Source: Bizionia sp. (GTDB lineage: Bacteria > Bacteroidota > Bacteroidia > Flavobacteriales > Flavobacteriaceae). Taken from it: a stretch of 60,229 bases of DNA. The notes under the pieces are model-generated. The model had not been told where the DNA came from, searched no databases, and worked only from the letters and a program-made list of their open reading frames with translations. Below are positions 45,533 through 54,431 of the stretch, one piece after another. Position 1 is the stretch's first letter. Every line of letters starts with the position of its first letter. The translations under genes and the position numbers were made by a program. Location of the stretch: the NCBI GenBank assembly GCA_020631395.1, contig JAHDHI010000023.1, positions 1 through 60,229 on the forward strand, read 5' to 3'.

Positions 45533-45585
45533 ATGCTTAATAATTACTACATTTGTTTTTATACTAAACCCATAAAATTTAAACT

Positions 45586-46020
45586 ATGTACTCAACGGTA
45601 AAAATGCTTCATTCATATTGGGCATATTTGGTTCTCCTCATGATTGTTATAGCAACATTCAACGCATTGATAAAACACTTTGGCAAGAAAGAATACGAAG
45701 CCAAGGATTTTAGAATTGCTTTGTTTGCTTTGATCGTTACCCATATTCAGTTGTTGATGGGACTGGTTCTGTACTTCTCGTCTCCAAATGGTTTCAACAA
45801 CGTAAAGGCGAATGGAATGGGAGGCTTGGACAAAGCTGCAAGATTGTTGGCCGTGGAGCATCCTTTCGTAGGAATATTGGCTGTTGTCTTCATAACGATA
45901 GGGTATTCCAAGCATAAGAAGAAATTGACATCGGCAGGTAAGCTTAAGCCTCTTGCCATTTTCTATACCATCGGGTTGCTTTTGATTTTATCAAGAATCC
46001 CTTGGAACAGCTGGTTTTAA
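45586..46020 (+). CDS. Small cytochrome b-like membrane protein
   Basis: The protein has 144 residues and four hydrophobic helices (about 10-28, 47-65, 90-108 and 122-138). His residues at the helix starts (MLHSYWAY, THIQLL, VEHPFVG) resemble the heme-bearing helices of cytochrome b561-like proteins. Homologues in this phylum are called cytochrome B without biochemical proof. It is a single-gene unit closed by the palindromic terminator at 46061. Confidence 0.7.
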   Translation: MYSTVKMLHSYWAYLVLLMIVIATFNALIKHFGKKEYEAKDFRIALFALIVTHIQLLMGLVLYFSSPNGFNNVKANGMGGLDKAARLLAVEHPFVGILAVVFITIGYSKHKKKLTSAGKLKPLAIFYTIGLLLILSRIPWNSWF

Positions 46021-46055
46021 AAGTATGAATCATCCTAAAGTAGGCTGACAGGTTT

Positions 46056-46087
46056 AAAAAAGAGATTTCAATTGAAATCTCTTTTTT
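46056..46087. terminator. Bidirectional terminator
   Basis: A perfect 22-nt palindrome (46061-46082, arms AGAGATTTCAA and TTGAAATCTCT) with A residues to its left and T residues to its right can stop transcription from both sides: the cytochrome-like gene on plus and the RHS relic on minus. Confidence 0.75.
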
Positions 46088-46262
46088 GTATATGATTATA
46101 AAGGTTAATCCAAAAGTAAATCATCTTAAATGAGTTTGCATCGGAATCCGCCTCACTCGGGTCTGCATAAAACACGGGGTTGTTGTCAAAGGCATTGTAG
46201 GGACTCAAACTGTGGTGCGTAACGGGTCTATGGCCCGTCCAGCGTAATTTTCCAAATCCCAC
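46068..46262 (-). pseudogene. RHS repeat-associated core C-terminal fragment
   Basis: A 64-codon minus-strand frame contains SLSPYNAFDNNPVFYADPS, the end of the Bacteroidota RHS core, where PSG is mutated to PSE. The upstream YD-repeat part is missing, and after about 12 more residues the frame runs into an unrelated tail whose stop falls in the terminator. It is therefore a relic of an RHS polymorphic toxin gene, the junction at which the variable toxin would have begun. Confidence 0.65.
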
Positions 46263-46271
46263 AAAGTGTCA

Positions 46272-46640
46272 TTAACCTAATTTAGGTTCATTTAGCATTA
46301 TATTTTTAATATTTGGCAAAAATTTATTTTTACTTTTTCCTATCCATAAAACATCCTCTTCTACGCCTTTGAATAAAACAATAGATTTAATTAGACTAGT
46401 TGTTTCACTCCAAGAATCAGCATAAAAATCTTTTCTCATTATTAGTTTATTCTCATTATGGGCTATCAATGAAGGGTGTTCATATTCTAGCCATATCTCC
46501 AATATTTCATCATTAATATCTTCACTCTTTAAAGAAAAAGATAGTTCAAAAAAACCTGAATCATTATTAATGTTTTTTAACTCCTTTAATTCTCTAACTT
46601 GATTTAGTTTTCTTTTAAAAATCTCATCTGGATAACACCA
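46272..46640 (-). pseudogene. N-truncated hypothetical (immunity-like) gene
   Basis: An open minus-strand frame of 122 codons from 46640 to the stop at 46272 with no ATG start. It reads DEIFKRKLNQVRELK and LEIWLEYEHPS and ends in IMLNEPKLG. It is AT-richer than its surroundings. It ends 9 bp before the RHS relic on the same strand and is cut off upstream by the transposase fragment. Location and composition suit an orphan RHS immunity gene, but this is inference and I do not recognise the family. Confidence 0.4.
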
Positions 46641-46642
46641 TT

Positions 46643-46924
46643 ACACATAAAAGGTTCATTGCATCAAAAGGACAACGAGCTGTTGACAAAGTCTATCATG
46701 TCCAGAATGTCAACAATATGGATATGAGACTTAGAAAGTTCATGGAGTCTTTCAACGGGGTAGCAACAAAGTATCTACAAAACTATTTGAACTGGTTCTT
46801 GGTTCTTGAAAAAATAAAGGACTCTACAAGTAAAATGGCTATAGTGGCTGCAATTGCATTTGCTTCTAACAATGTTTGGTACCAATATAAACAGCAACTA
46901 TTCAATATGCTTATTAGAACTTAG
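46643..46924 (+). pseudogene. C-terminal fragment of an IS1595-like transposase
   Basis: The frame has an upstream stop at 46616-46618 and no start before transposase-like sequence. It reads RFIASKGQRAVDKVYHVQ, then MRLRKFMESFNGVATKYL and NYLNWFLVLEK, the C-terminal end of IS1595-type (ISXO2-like) DDE transposases. The N-terminal zinc ribbon and most of the catalytic domain are gone and no terminal inverted repeats are visible. The fragment abuts the broken sensor kinase at 46921. Confidence 0.65.
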
Positions 46925-48571
46925 CCTTTAAATTCGATTCTACCAAAGGCAGTAAATTTCACGGCATTGCTCAACACGTTGTTTATTATCTGTTTGAATC
47001 GCTCTGCTTCTCCCTGTACTGATTCTGGCAGATCTTTGGAGAGTTTTAAACTGTACTCTAACCCTTTTTTTCGGCAACCATCTTCCAATTGTTGCTAATT
47101 TGCGTTATATTTTTATGAGGACAGAAGATTTCATCTCTAAGCTTAAGTTCTCCTTTTTCAATCTTCTCAAAGTCAAGAATATCATTTATATTGCTCAAAA
47201 GACTTACAGAGGCGTGCTTTATTATCTCAAAATCCTTCAGATTTTTCTCTTCGGCATTTTTAATCAAATGACTATCTACAATGCCTATGATTGCATTTAT
47301 CGGCGTACGCAATTCGTGGCTCATATTGGACATGAAATAACTCTTGAGCTCACTAATTTCTTCGGATTTATTAAGTGCCGATCTCTGTGACTCTTCCTTT
47401 TCAAGCCTAAGATACCTAATAAGGTTGGTCATAGACAAGGACAAGAAAACAATTTCAAGACCTACACCAAACTTGGCGCTGTTCAAAACAATGAAATTGT
47501 TGGGAAGCAGGCTTAGATTATTCATCACAAATCCCAACAGACCAATTACCAGAAAGGAAATGCCAATCGAGAAAAAAACATCTACGGCTATGTGTTTGTA
47601 ACGCATATAGAAAAGCGCAATTAAAATTAAGATGAGACTCAACAAGCCATTTACATTGCTTATTGGATATACGAGTGCTTTGGTAGCATCATTGACAAAA
47701 AGCATTATTCCCAAAACTCCAATAACCACATAAATCACTTTAAACGCATATTTTATTTTCGTGGTTCTACTTTTCACCTTTAAGAAATGTTCGCAATATT
47801 TCAATAGAAAGAAATTAGAAAAAAGAACGGTAACCAATACAGCTCTATCATTGAAGAAACCACCGTTTGGAAAAACATATTGAAATATGAACCCGTCCAA
47901 TGCAGACTGCAACATGGCTATTGAAAAAACATAGATGCCATAATACAAAAAGATCTTGTTGGACAAGCTGGTGAAAAAGAACAGATAAGTAAGTCCTGTC
48001 AAGAACAACAAACCATAGAAAACTCCCAAAAACAACTGTTGTTTGTAATTTGTTTTCCAAAAGGCATCTTCCGTATACAAGTTAAGGGGAATGTTCAATG
48101 TTTCCCCATCGCTTCTTAAATGCAAATAAAACGGGTTTTTGCTATTTTTGGGGAGATTCACCTTAAAATGGTTTCCCGGTGTTTTACTTGTCTCTCATCA
48201 AAAGGAATATCATCTCCGTTTTTGTAGACACTTATTGCATCACCTCCAATTTGAAATAAATAGGCAACATCCGTTATGGGCCTTGCCGTTTCCAGATAAT
48301 ATGCTTGTGTCTCATTGGAAGTGTTTTCCAATTCGAAAAAAACCCAATAATCTTCCGACGTAAAACCAACACTATGGTTTTCAGAGGTTAATGACTTAAA
48401 GTTCAAAACGGTCTTCCCTTCAATGACATCTTCAATCGTAGCATCAGCAGAAACCTTGGAAAACATAGCATATTCATACAGCTTTCCTTTGCTTTTCAAA
48501 GGATTGTATGCAGACGTTTGCGCATGAGAATAAAGACACGTCAATACAATTGCCAAAAATAAAGATCGCAT
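46921..48571 (-). pseudogene. Decayed 7TMR-DISM sensor histidine kinase
   Basis: Reading from Met at 48571: a signal peptide (MRSLFLAIVLTCLYSHAQ), a 7TMR-DISM extracellular domain, then a frame change at about 48158 (HRETIL to VNLPKNSKNPF), seven membrane helices, a HisKA H-box (MSNMSHELRTPINAI), a second shift at the A7 run near 47065, and the HATPase N-box (QIINNVLSNAVKFT). The frame stops at 46921 where the transposase relic begins, so the G1 and G2 boxes are lost. Each shift would be repaired by one added A in an A run. It cannot make an active kinase as it stands. Confidence 0.8.
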
Positions 48572-48654
48572 AAGTAGGCTAGTTTTTGGTTGGTCAAATC
48601 TAAATTGACACATTTTTCAACTATAAAAAGTAACCAATAAAATCTACTTATACA

Positions 48655-48690
48655 ATAAAACCCTCTTGATTTTAAGATCAAAGAGGGTTA
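48655..48690 (-). terminator. Intrinsic terminator of tRNA-Ala
   Basis: On the minus strand an imperfect hairpin (CCCTCTTTGAT with ATCAAGAGGG, one bulge) at 48687-48661 is followed by TTTTATTG. It lies 8 nt beyond the tRNA 3' end. Confidence 0.7.
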
Positions 48691-48694
48691 AAAG

Positions 48695-48768
48695 TGGAGA
48701 ATATCGGATTCGAACCGATGACCTTTTGGCTGCCAGCCAAACGCTCTAGCCAACTGAGCTAATCCCCC
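48695..48768 (-). tRNA. tRNA-Ala (anticodon GGC)
   Basis: On the minus strand a 74-nt cloverleaf folds fully: acceptor GGGGGAT / ATTCTCC, D arm GCTC/GAGC, anticodon stem TTTGG/CCAAA with loop CTGGCAG (anticodon GGC), and T arm ATCGG TTCGAAT CCGAT. The third acceptor pair is G-U, the alanine identity element. The CCA end is not encoded. It begins 6 bp after the end of the universal stress protein gene. Confidence 0.95.
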
Positions 48769-48774
48769 TTAATT

Positions 48775-49572
48775 TTATTTTAGTCCACTAAGTACCAAAA
48801 CTGGCATTGATGAAACATAGAAATGTTTTTTCAATATTACGTTATTTTCCCATAATTTCCCAAAGAATCCTCTATTTCGTCTAACTACACACAACATATC
48901 CGGTGCATTATCCTTGTAATGTTCCAAAACACCTTGAAAAGTCGTTGCATTCTCTGTTTCCGTAATCTTAGAAACCAATGCTTTTAGACCATCATATACA
49001 TCGAAATCTCCTTCATTGTAATATGGTGTTTTCACCAAGAGTAAATTTATGGTGGATTTAAAGTCTTCCTTAATGTCTCTTAATGGTTTTATAGCGCCTT
49101 CTTTTTTGATTATTGCCGACTTTATGGCCATAAGAATGTTCTTTATAGGCTTAAAGGCATATCCTTCAGGAACGATCAAAGCTGGAATACTTGTTTGCTT
49201 TATTATCTTTCCAGACGTTTTCCCCAAAAACACTTCATCCTTTATTGAGTTTGTTCTTGGCTCCAACAGAATCAGATCCAAATCCAAAGACTTGCTTATG
49301 AGGTCCAAAGTATCGACCAACTTCCCTTTGAAGGTTTTTGTGATCACATCCACCCCAGTAGTATCAATTTTCGATACGTGGTCATCCAAAAAGGCTTTGC
49401 TTTCTCGCTCTAAAATATGATCTATCTTGATCATCGTACCTGCTTTCGTGTATACGTTGAATATCTGAACGACAAACAACCTTGCTCCCGTGGCCCTTGC
49501 GAAATCGACAGCATATTGCAAATGACTATTTGCATTTTTTGATGAACCCACTGGAACTAAAATATTCTTCAT
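48775..49572 (-). CDS. Universal stress protein family (two UspA-like halves)
   Basis: The protein has 265 residues. The first half begins MKNILVPVGSSKNANSHLQYA and ends with GKTSGKIIKQTSIPALIVPEG, the usual UspA fold with a weak ATP-binding motif. The second half (about 145-265) is a diverged repeat ending SSMPVLVLSG. Such tandem proteins respond to stress or starvation; the nucleotide-binding state of each half is uncertain. The gene lies directly upstream of tRNA-Ala and may read into it. Confidence 0.8.
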   Translation of the reverse strand: MKNILVPVGSSKNANSHLQYAVDFARATGARLFVVQIFNVYTKAGTMIKIDHILERESKAFLDDHVSKIDTTGVDVITKTFKGKLVDTLDLISKSLDLDLILLEPRTNSIKDEVFLGKTSGKIIKQTSIPALIVPEGYAFKPIKNILMAIKSAIIKKEGAIKPLRDIKEDFKSTINLLLVKTPYYNEGDFDVYDGLKALVSKITETENATTFQGVLEHYKDNAPDMLCVVRRNRGFFGKLWENNVILKKHFYVSSMPVLVLSGLK

Positions 49573-49661
49573 AATAAAGTAAACTATTCTATTTAGGTTA
49601 CAAAAATACAGTTTTTTACACTATAATTTCCCGATCTTTGCCAGACAATTTTCATAATCCA

Positions 49662-50996
49662 TTGAGCAACAACATTAGTTTAAAGCATATAAACAAGTTA
49701 GCCATTCCTGCTTTGATATCTGGAGTATCCGAACCCATTCTATCATTGACCGATGCTGCCATTGTTGGAAACGTGGACATCAATGCCACAGAATCGCTTG
49801 CAGCCATAGGCATTGTCTCCGCATTCATATCCATGTTGATTTGGGTTCTCGGGCAGACACGCAGTGCGATATCTTCGATAGTTTCACAGTATGTTGGAGC
49901 TGGTAAGATCGACGAAGTGAAAAACCTACCTGCCCAGGCCATATTCATAATCACTTTTTCAAGCATATTGATAATTCTTTGTTCCTATCCATTTTCCGAA
50001 GCCATATTCAGGTTATACAATGCGTCCGGTCTTATTTTGGATTACTGCGTGGAATACTATGACATTAGGGTATTGGGATTCCCATTCACCTTGTTCGTCA
50101 TAGCTGTCTTTGGTACGTTTAGAGGATTGCAAAACACCTATTACCCAATGATAATTGCCATTGTTGGAGCACTTATAAACATTGTTTTGGATTATATTCT
50201 AGTCTATGGATTTCAAGACATAATACCTGCAATGCATATTCAAGGTGCGGCTTATGCCAGTCTAATTGCACAATTTGCAATGGCATTGTGCTCTGCTTAT
50301 TTCTTGATAAGAAAAACAGACATCCCTTTGCTTGTCAGTTTTCCTTTCAACAAGGAAATTGGGCGTTTCTTGACTATGATTGGGAACCTTGCAATAAGGA
50401 CCTTGGCGTTAAATACCACTTTGTATTTTGCCACCAGATATGCTACAGACTATGGCCCAAAATACATCGCCGCTTACACAATAGCCATAAATTTATGGTT
50501 CCTGGGAGCGTTTGTAATAGATGGCTATGCTAGTGCCGGAAACATTATATCCGGTAAATTGTTAGGAGGGAAAGAATACACAAAGCTAATTCGACTAAGC
50601 AATAGGCTTATGAAATATGGTATTGTGGTTGGTCTGTCAATCGCCATAGTCGGTGCCATATTTTACTACCCGATAGGATCCATTTTCACAAAGGACAAAG
50701 ACGTACTATCGGAGTTCCGCAACATCTTCTGGATTGTTTTGACAATGCAGCCACTTTGTGCTTTGGCCTTTATATTTGATGGCATGTTCAAAGGACTAGG
50801 CAAAATGAAAGACTTGCGCAATCTCCTTTTAATCTCAACAATTCTGGTCTTTTTGCCCATATTGTTCATTTTGGATTATTTCAATTGTAAGCTCCATGCC
50901 GTTTTCATAGCATTGACCTTTTGGATTCTTGCTCGAGGCATACCTTTAATTATAAAATTTAGAAAAGAATTTTTACCCCAATCCCAAAACAACTAA
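49662..50996 (+). CDS. MATE family efflux transporter
   Basis: Twelve membrane segments typical of MATE/NorM-type drug or metabolite exporters. No ATG is present near the 5' end. I choose TTG at 49662 ((M)SNNISLKHINKLAIPALISG), since flavobacterial relatives begin this way. The TTG at 49638 would add eight residues. Conserved pieces include LSLTDAAIVGNV and DYILVYGF in the first half and AAYTIAINLWFLGAF in the second. It uses Na+ or H+ gradients, with substrate unknown. Confidence 0.85.
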   Translation: MSNNISLKHINKLAIPALISGVSEPILSLTDAAIVGNVDINATESLAAIGIVSAFISMLIWVLGQTRSAISSIVSQYVGAGKIDEVKNLPAQAIFIITFSSILIILCSYPFSEAIFRLYNASGLILDYCVEYYDIRVLGFPFTLFVIAVFGTFRGLQNTYYPMIIAIVGALINIVLDYILVYGFQDIIPAMHIQGAAYASLIAQFAMALCSAYFLIRKTDIPLLVSFPFNKEIGRFLTMIGNLAIRTLALNTTLYFATRYATDYGPKYIAAYTIAINLWFLGAFVIDGYASAGNIISGKLLGGKEYTKLIRLSNRLMKYGIVVGLSIAIVGAIFYYPIGSIFTKDKDVLSEFRNIFWIVLTMQPLCALAFIFDGMFKGLGKMKDLRNLLLISTILVFLPILFILDYFNCKLHAVFIALTFWILARGIPLIIKFRKEFLPQSQNN

Positions 50997-51023
50997 CTTT
51001 GCCATCATAATAATTTTTATAAA

Positions 51024-51122
51024 ATGGATGTTTTAACTTTTTTAGGTGGCAATGGACTTTTTCTAGTCTTGGGTCTGGTACTCATAGTCATATATATTAT
51101 AAACAGAAACAAACGTAGATAA
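51024..51122 (+). CDS. 32-residue membrane miniprotein
   Basis: A short ORF, MDVLTFLGGNGLFLVLG followed by a hydrophobic stretch and a basic tail NRNKRR, is one transmembrane helix. It starts 27 bp after the MATE gene and its stop overlaps the ATG of the pterin synthase gene (TAATG at 51120-51124), the spacing expected of a real translated gene. Function unknown. It may help the MATE protein. Confidence 0.5.
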   Translation: MDVLTFLGGNGLFLVLGLVLIVIYIINRNKRR

Positions 51123-51574
51123 TGGGAAATATTCGTATCACCAAACTATTTTCTTTTGAAACTGGCCATGCTCTCTATGGCTATGATGGCAAATGCAAGA
51201 ATGTTCACGGCCACAGCTATAAGCTTTCAGTAACAGTCATCGGGCAGCCCATATCTGATGCCTCCAATGTTAAATTTGGAATGGTAATAGACTTTAGCGA
51301 CCTTAAAAGAATTGTAAAGGAAGAGATAGTAAATGTATTTGATCACGCAACGGTTTTTAACAAAAACACTCCCCATGTGGAGCTAGCCAAGGAACTTCAA
51401 GATAGAGGACACAATGTATTGCTGGTGGACTATCAACCCACCAGTGAAATGATGGTCATAGATTTTGCAGCAAAGATCAAGAATCGTTTACCAGAAAACA
51501 TTAAACTTCACTCTTTAAAACTCCAAGAAACTGCTACTTCGTATGCGGAATGGTATGCAAGCGAAAACCCTTAA
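51122..51574 (+). CDS. 6-pyruvoyl tetrahydropterin synthase / QueD family
   Basis: The protein has 150 residues. Zinc ligands are His16 (ETGHALYG), His29 and His31 (CKNVHGHSY). The catalytic Cys is Cys25, and FDHATVFN and LQETATSYAEWY complete the site. It may be QueD (6-carboxytetrahydropterin synthase for queuosine) or a pyruvoyl-pterin synthase; CxxxHGH is the QueD pattern. No other queuosine genes are in the window. It overlaps the miniprotein gene by one base. Confidence 0.86.
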   Translation: MGNIRITKLFSFETGHALYGYDGKCKNVHGHSYKLSVTVIGQPISDASNVKFGMVIDFSDLKRIVKEEIVNVFDHATVFNKNTPHVELAKELQDRGHNVLLVDYQPTSEMMVIDFAAKIKNRLPENIKLHSLKLQETATSYAEWYASENP

Positions 51575-51846
51575 ACAAAAACATTCTATGCCTTCCATAA
51601 AAACCCTGTCAAGCTAATTTATTCACAAAAAATAAGCGCTTTCTTACAATTATTTTATGCAAATATTGTTAAAAAATACAGATTTCAACAATGTTAGCTT
51701 GTTTTTTTCGTAATAATAAACTTACGATGAAAGCCCTTAATCCAACACTTAATCGGGATTTTATGCATTTAATAGATGTTTTTGTAAAAAAAAAGATTTA
51801 AAAAGTTTTGTATGGACACTTTTTTTTATACATTTACCACCAAATT
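51575..51846. other. 272-bp intergenic region
   Basis: AT-rich, with the promoter of the PID-CTERM-like gene at its 3' end (51807-51836). No hairpin with a T run is seen, so the pterin synthase transcript has no clear terminator here. Confidence 0.5.
51807..51836 (+). promoter_or_regulatory. Promoter of PID-CTERM-like gene
   Basis: TTTG (51807-51810), 18 bases and TACATTTA (51829-51836) match the consensus except for the last base. Transcription from about 51843 leaves only about 4 nt before ATG 51847. Confidence 0.5.
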
Positions 51847-52047
51847 ATGATACAAAATAAAACAACATTTGCCTCAATCTTATTTGTATTAATAAGTTTT
51901 GTATGCTCCGCCCAAAATCCGCCACCTCCACAACCACCGCCTAACCCTGTTGGGCTATCCGTGGACGGCAACCTTTTCATCCTTATTGCATTGGGATTAA
52001 CCTACGGTATATACAAAGTTTACAAGTTCAAAAAAGCTAGAGTATAA
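51847..52047 (+). CDS. Small secreted protein with PID-CTERM-like sorting domain
   Basis: Start at 51847 (MIQNKTTFASILFVLISF), supported by a promoter just upstream that excludes the Met at 51808. A signal peptide ends in CSAQ, followed by a proline-rich stretch NPPPPQPPPNP and VGLSVDGNLFILIALGLTYGIYKVYKFKK. This layout matches the PID-CTERM family of Bacteroidota: Pro-rich linker, DG-type turn, one membrane helix and basic end. The classical PID motif is replaced by SVD. The processing enzyme is unknown. It is convergent with ribE. Confidence 0.6.
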   Translation: MIQNKTTFASILFVLISFVCSAQNPPPPQPPPNPVGLSVDGNLFILIALGLTYGIYKVYKFKKARV

Positions 52048-52048
52048 C

Positions 52049-52639
52049 CTAAATATGCAATGTATGCAATTTGGATACGTATTTGCCGATAACGTCAAAT
52101 TCCAAATTCACTACACTTCCTTTTTTGAAGGTATGAAAATTAGTATGTTTATGAGTGTATGGTATTATTGCTACACTAAATTCATTTCTCTTTGAGTCTA
52201 CCACTGTCAAGCTCACGCCATTAACCGTAATCGAGCCTTTTTCTATGGTGATGTTATTGAGAGCACTATCATATCCGAACGTAAACAACCAACTTCCAGA
52301 GGTTTCCTCTACACTTGTACAGGTAGCTATTTGGTCTACGTGTCCTTGTACTATGTGTCCATCCAATCTGTCCCCTAGTTTCATCGCTCGCTCCAAATTC
52401 ACCTTGTCATTGACACTTAGGTCTCCTATTGCAGTTTTCTCCAAAGTTTCCTTGATCGCGGTAACGGTGTATTCTGAATCGGAAATATTAACAACCGTCA
52501 GGCAAACACCATTGTGAGCAACACTTTGATCTATTTTCAATTCCGAAGTAATGGCACTGTTTATCGTAATGTGAAGGTTGCCCAACTCTTCTTTCAAGCC
52601 TCTTACAACACCAACTGTTTCAATAATTCCTGTAAACAT
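52049..52639 (-). CDS. ribE: Riboflavin synthase alpha subunit
   Basis: The protein has 196 residues with two lumazine-binding halves (about 1-95 and 96-190). The N-terminal MFTGIIETVGV, the LTVV turns at the end of each repeat (VCLTVV, VSLTVV) and GDRLDGHIVQGHVD are typical. It dismutates two 6,7-dimethyl-8-ribityllumazines to riboflavin. No FMN riboswitch is seen upstream: only 67 bp separate it from the divergent pdxA. Confidence 0.93.
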   Translation of the reverse strand: MFTGIIETVGVVRGLKEELGNLHITINSAITSELKIDQSVAHNGVCLTVVNISDSEYTVTAIKETLEKTAIGDLSVNDKVNLERAMKLGDRLDGHIVQGHVDQIATCTSVEETSGSWLFTFGYDSALNNITIEKGSITVNGVSLTVVDSKRNEFSVAIIPYTHKHTNFHTFKKGSVVNLEFDVIGKYVSKLHTLHI

Positions 52640-52706
52640 AGTCTCAAACGTATTATTTGGTTAAATTTGTCGTTGTAAAATTACAAACAAAAGTTATCAT
52701 AATTCA

Positions 52707-53759
52707 ATGAGCAAAGAAGAAAATATCATAGTAGGAATATCCGTAGGTGACTTGAATGGAATAGGCCCTGAAGTTGTATTGAAAATATTTGAAGACAATA
52801 GGATGTTGGATTTTTGTACGCCGGTTATCTTTGCTTCAATCAAAACGATGAGCTTTGTGAAAAATCATTTTAAATTGAACATAGGATTGAATAGCATACA
52901 CAATGCAGATCAAATCGTTCACGGAAAAGTAAACATCCTAAATTGTTGGAAGGAAAATGTGACGATAGACTTTGGCAAGGAAGATCCTAAAATTGGTGGC
53001 TACGCCATTAAATCCCTCAGTGAGGCCACCAAGGCCTTAAAAGAGGAAAAAATAGATGTTTTGGTCACAGCCCCAATAAACAAACACAACATTCAATCTG
53101 ATGACTTCAAGTTTCCAGGGCATACGGACTACCTCTCTAAGGAATTGAATGGAAATAGTCTTATGTTCATGGTAACCGACACATTGAGGGTAGGATTATT
53201 GACTGACCATGTTCCGGTAAAGGACATTTCCAACCACATAACATCGACATTGATCGAAGAAAAAATAGAAACCATATACAAATCCCTAAAACAGGATTTC
53301 AGAATAAACAAACCCAAAATAGCAGTCTTGGGTATAAACCCTCATACTGGAGACAATGGAGTAATTGGCAACGAGGATGATGAAATCATGCGTCCTACTC
53401 TTCAAAAGATAAAAGAAAACGGAAAGCTTGTCTATGGCCCTTACTCGGCAGACAGCTTTTTTGGCTCCAAGAATTACAAGAATTTCGATGCCATAATTGC
53501 ATCTTATCATGACCAAGGGCTAATTCCCTTTAAAACGTTGTCCTTTGGACAAGGAGTTAACTATACAGCAGGCTTAGATCGTGTAAGAACATCGCCAGAC
53601 CACGGAACAGCTTATGAAATTGCAGGAAAAGGTGTTGCGGACGTGAGTTCTTTCAAAGAAGCCATATTTACGGCCATACAAATTTTCAAACACAGAAAAG
53701 AATTCCAATCGCTTAGCAAAAACCCTTTGGCATTCTCCAAACGCAAACGCTACGACTAA
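52707..53759 (+). CDS. pdxA: 4-hydroxythreonine-4-phosphate dehydrogenase
   Basis: The protein has 350 residues. It has the opening GISVGDLNGIGPEVVLK, TAPINKHNI, the metal-binding region FPGHTDYLSKEL, LGINPHTGDNGVIG, SYHDQGLIPFKT and the closing SPDHGTAYEIAGKG, all hallmark PdxA motifs with the zinc histidines. It acts in pyridoxal phosphate synthesis by the DXP-dependent route. It is 91-125 bp before the DUF177 gene, which has its own promoter. Confidence 0.94.
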   Translation: MSKEENIIVGISVGDLNGIGPEVVLKIFEDNRMLDFCTPVIFASIKTMSFVKNHFKLNIGLNSIHNADQIVHGKVNILNCWKENVTIDFGKEDPKIGGYAIKSLSEATKALKEEKIDVLVTAPINKHNIQSDDFKFPGHTDYLSKELNGNSLMFMVTDTLRVGLLTDHVPVKDISNHITSTLIEEKIETIYKSLKQDFRINKPKIAVLGINPHTGDNGVIGNEDDEIMRPTLQKIKENGKLVYGPYSADSFFGSKNYKNFDAIIASYHDQGLIPFKTLSFGQGVNYTAGLDRVRTSPDHGTAYEIAGKGVADVSSFKEAIFTAIQIFKHRKEFQSLSKNPLAFSKRKRYD

Positions 53760-53853
53760 TAAAACTAAAGAGGGTGATTCAGGTATGCTTTTTAATAGCT
53801 TGAAGATATAAACAAAAAAATGTTTATAAAACGATCTAGTTAATAAAAATTTG

Positions 53854-53861
53854 TATATTTG
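53854..53861 (+). promoter_or_regulatory. Putative -7 element for the fatty acid gene block
   Basis: TATATTTG fits TAnnTTTG. Start near 53868 would leave about 16 nt to ATG 53884 and excludes the ORF start at 53851. No clear -33 box. Confidence 0.4.
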
Positions 53862-53883
53862 CAGGCTCAAAATAGATGTGATA

Positions 53884-54423
53884 ATGAAGCGTTTGAAAGA
53901 ATTTACGATTCCTTTTGTAGGTTTAAAAGTAGGAAAACATCTTTTTGAATATGAAATAAAGCAAAAGTTCTTTGAGCATTTTGAGTATGAAGAGTTTAAC
54001 AGTAGTGCTGTAAAAGTAGATGTTACCTTAGAAAAAAAAGAAACATTGCTTGAGTTGCACTTTGAAATTTCAGGTTCAATAAATGTAAATTGTGATTTAA
54101 CAAATGAAGCATATGATCAAAACATAGAAAATACATTTGATCTAGTTGTTAAATTTGGAGAAGAATACAATGATGAAAACATTGACATTCTTATAATCCC
54201 TCATGGGGAATACGAAATCAACATACAACAATACATTTATGAACTAATCGTTTTGACCATGCCTGTAAAACGCGTTCATCCTGGGGTTGAAGATGGTACA
54301 TTGGATTCAGAGATACTTAAAAGGCTAGAGGAATTAAGCCCCAAAGAAAAAAGCATAAAAGAAGACAAAGAGGAAACAGATCCTCGTTGGAATACATTAA
54401 AGAAACTATTAACGGATAAATAA
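53884..54423 (+). CDS. DUF177 (YceD) family protein
   Basis: The protein has 179 residues from ATG 53884 ([19 protein letters not shown]). It matches DUF177/YceD: central [14 protein letters not shown] region in place of the usual CxR-type motif, [25 protein letters not shown] in the second half, and an acidic tail ending in [11 protein letters not shown]. YceD is linked to rRNA and ribosome assembly in plants and bacteria. It lies 8 bp before rpmF, the near-universal neighbour of this family. Confidence 0.88.
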   Translation: MKRLKEFTIPFVGLKVGKHLFEYEIKQKFFEHFEYEEFNSSAVKVDVTLEKKETLLELHFEISGSINVNCDLTNEAYDQNIENTFDLVVKFGEEYNDENIDILIIPHGEYEINIQQYIYELIVLTMPVKRVHPGVEDGTLDSEILKRLEELSPKEKSIKEDKEETDPRWNTLKKLLTDK

Positions 54424-54431
54424 ATTATAAA

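Noticed and set aside
46718-46924. A free-standing 68-residue gene
   Set aside because: The frame continues upstream with transposase sequence and lacks its own start context; it is a fragment.
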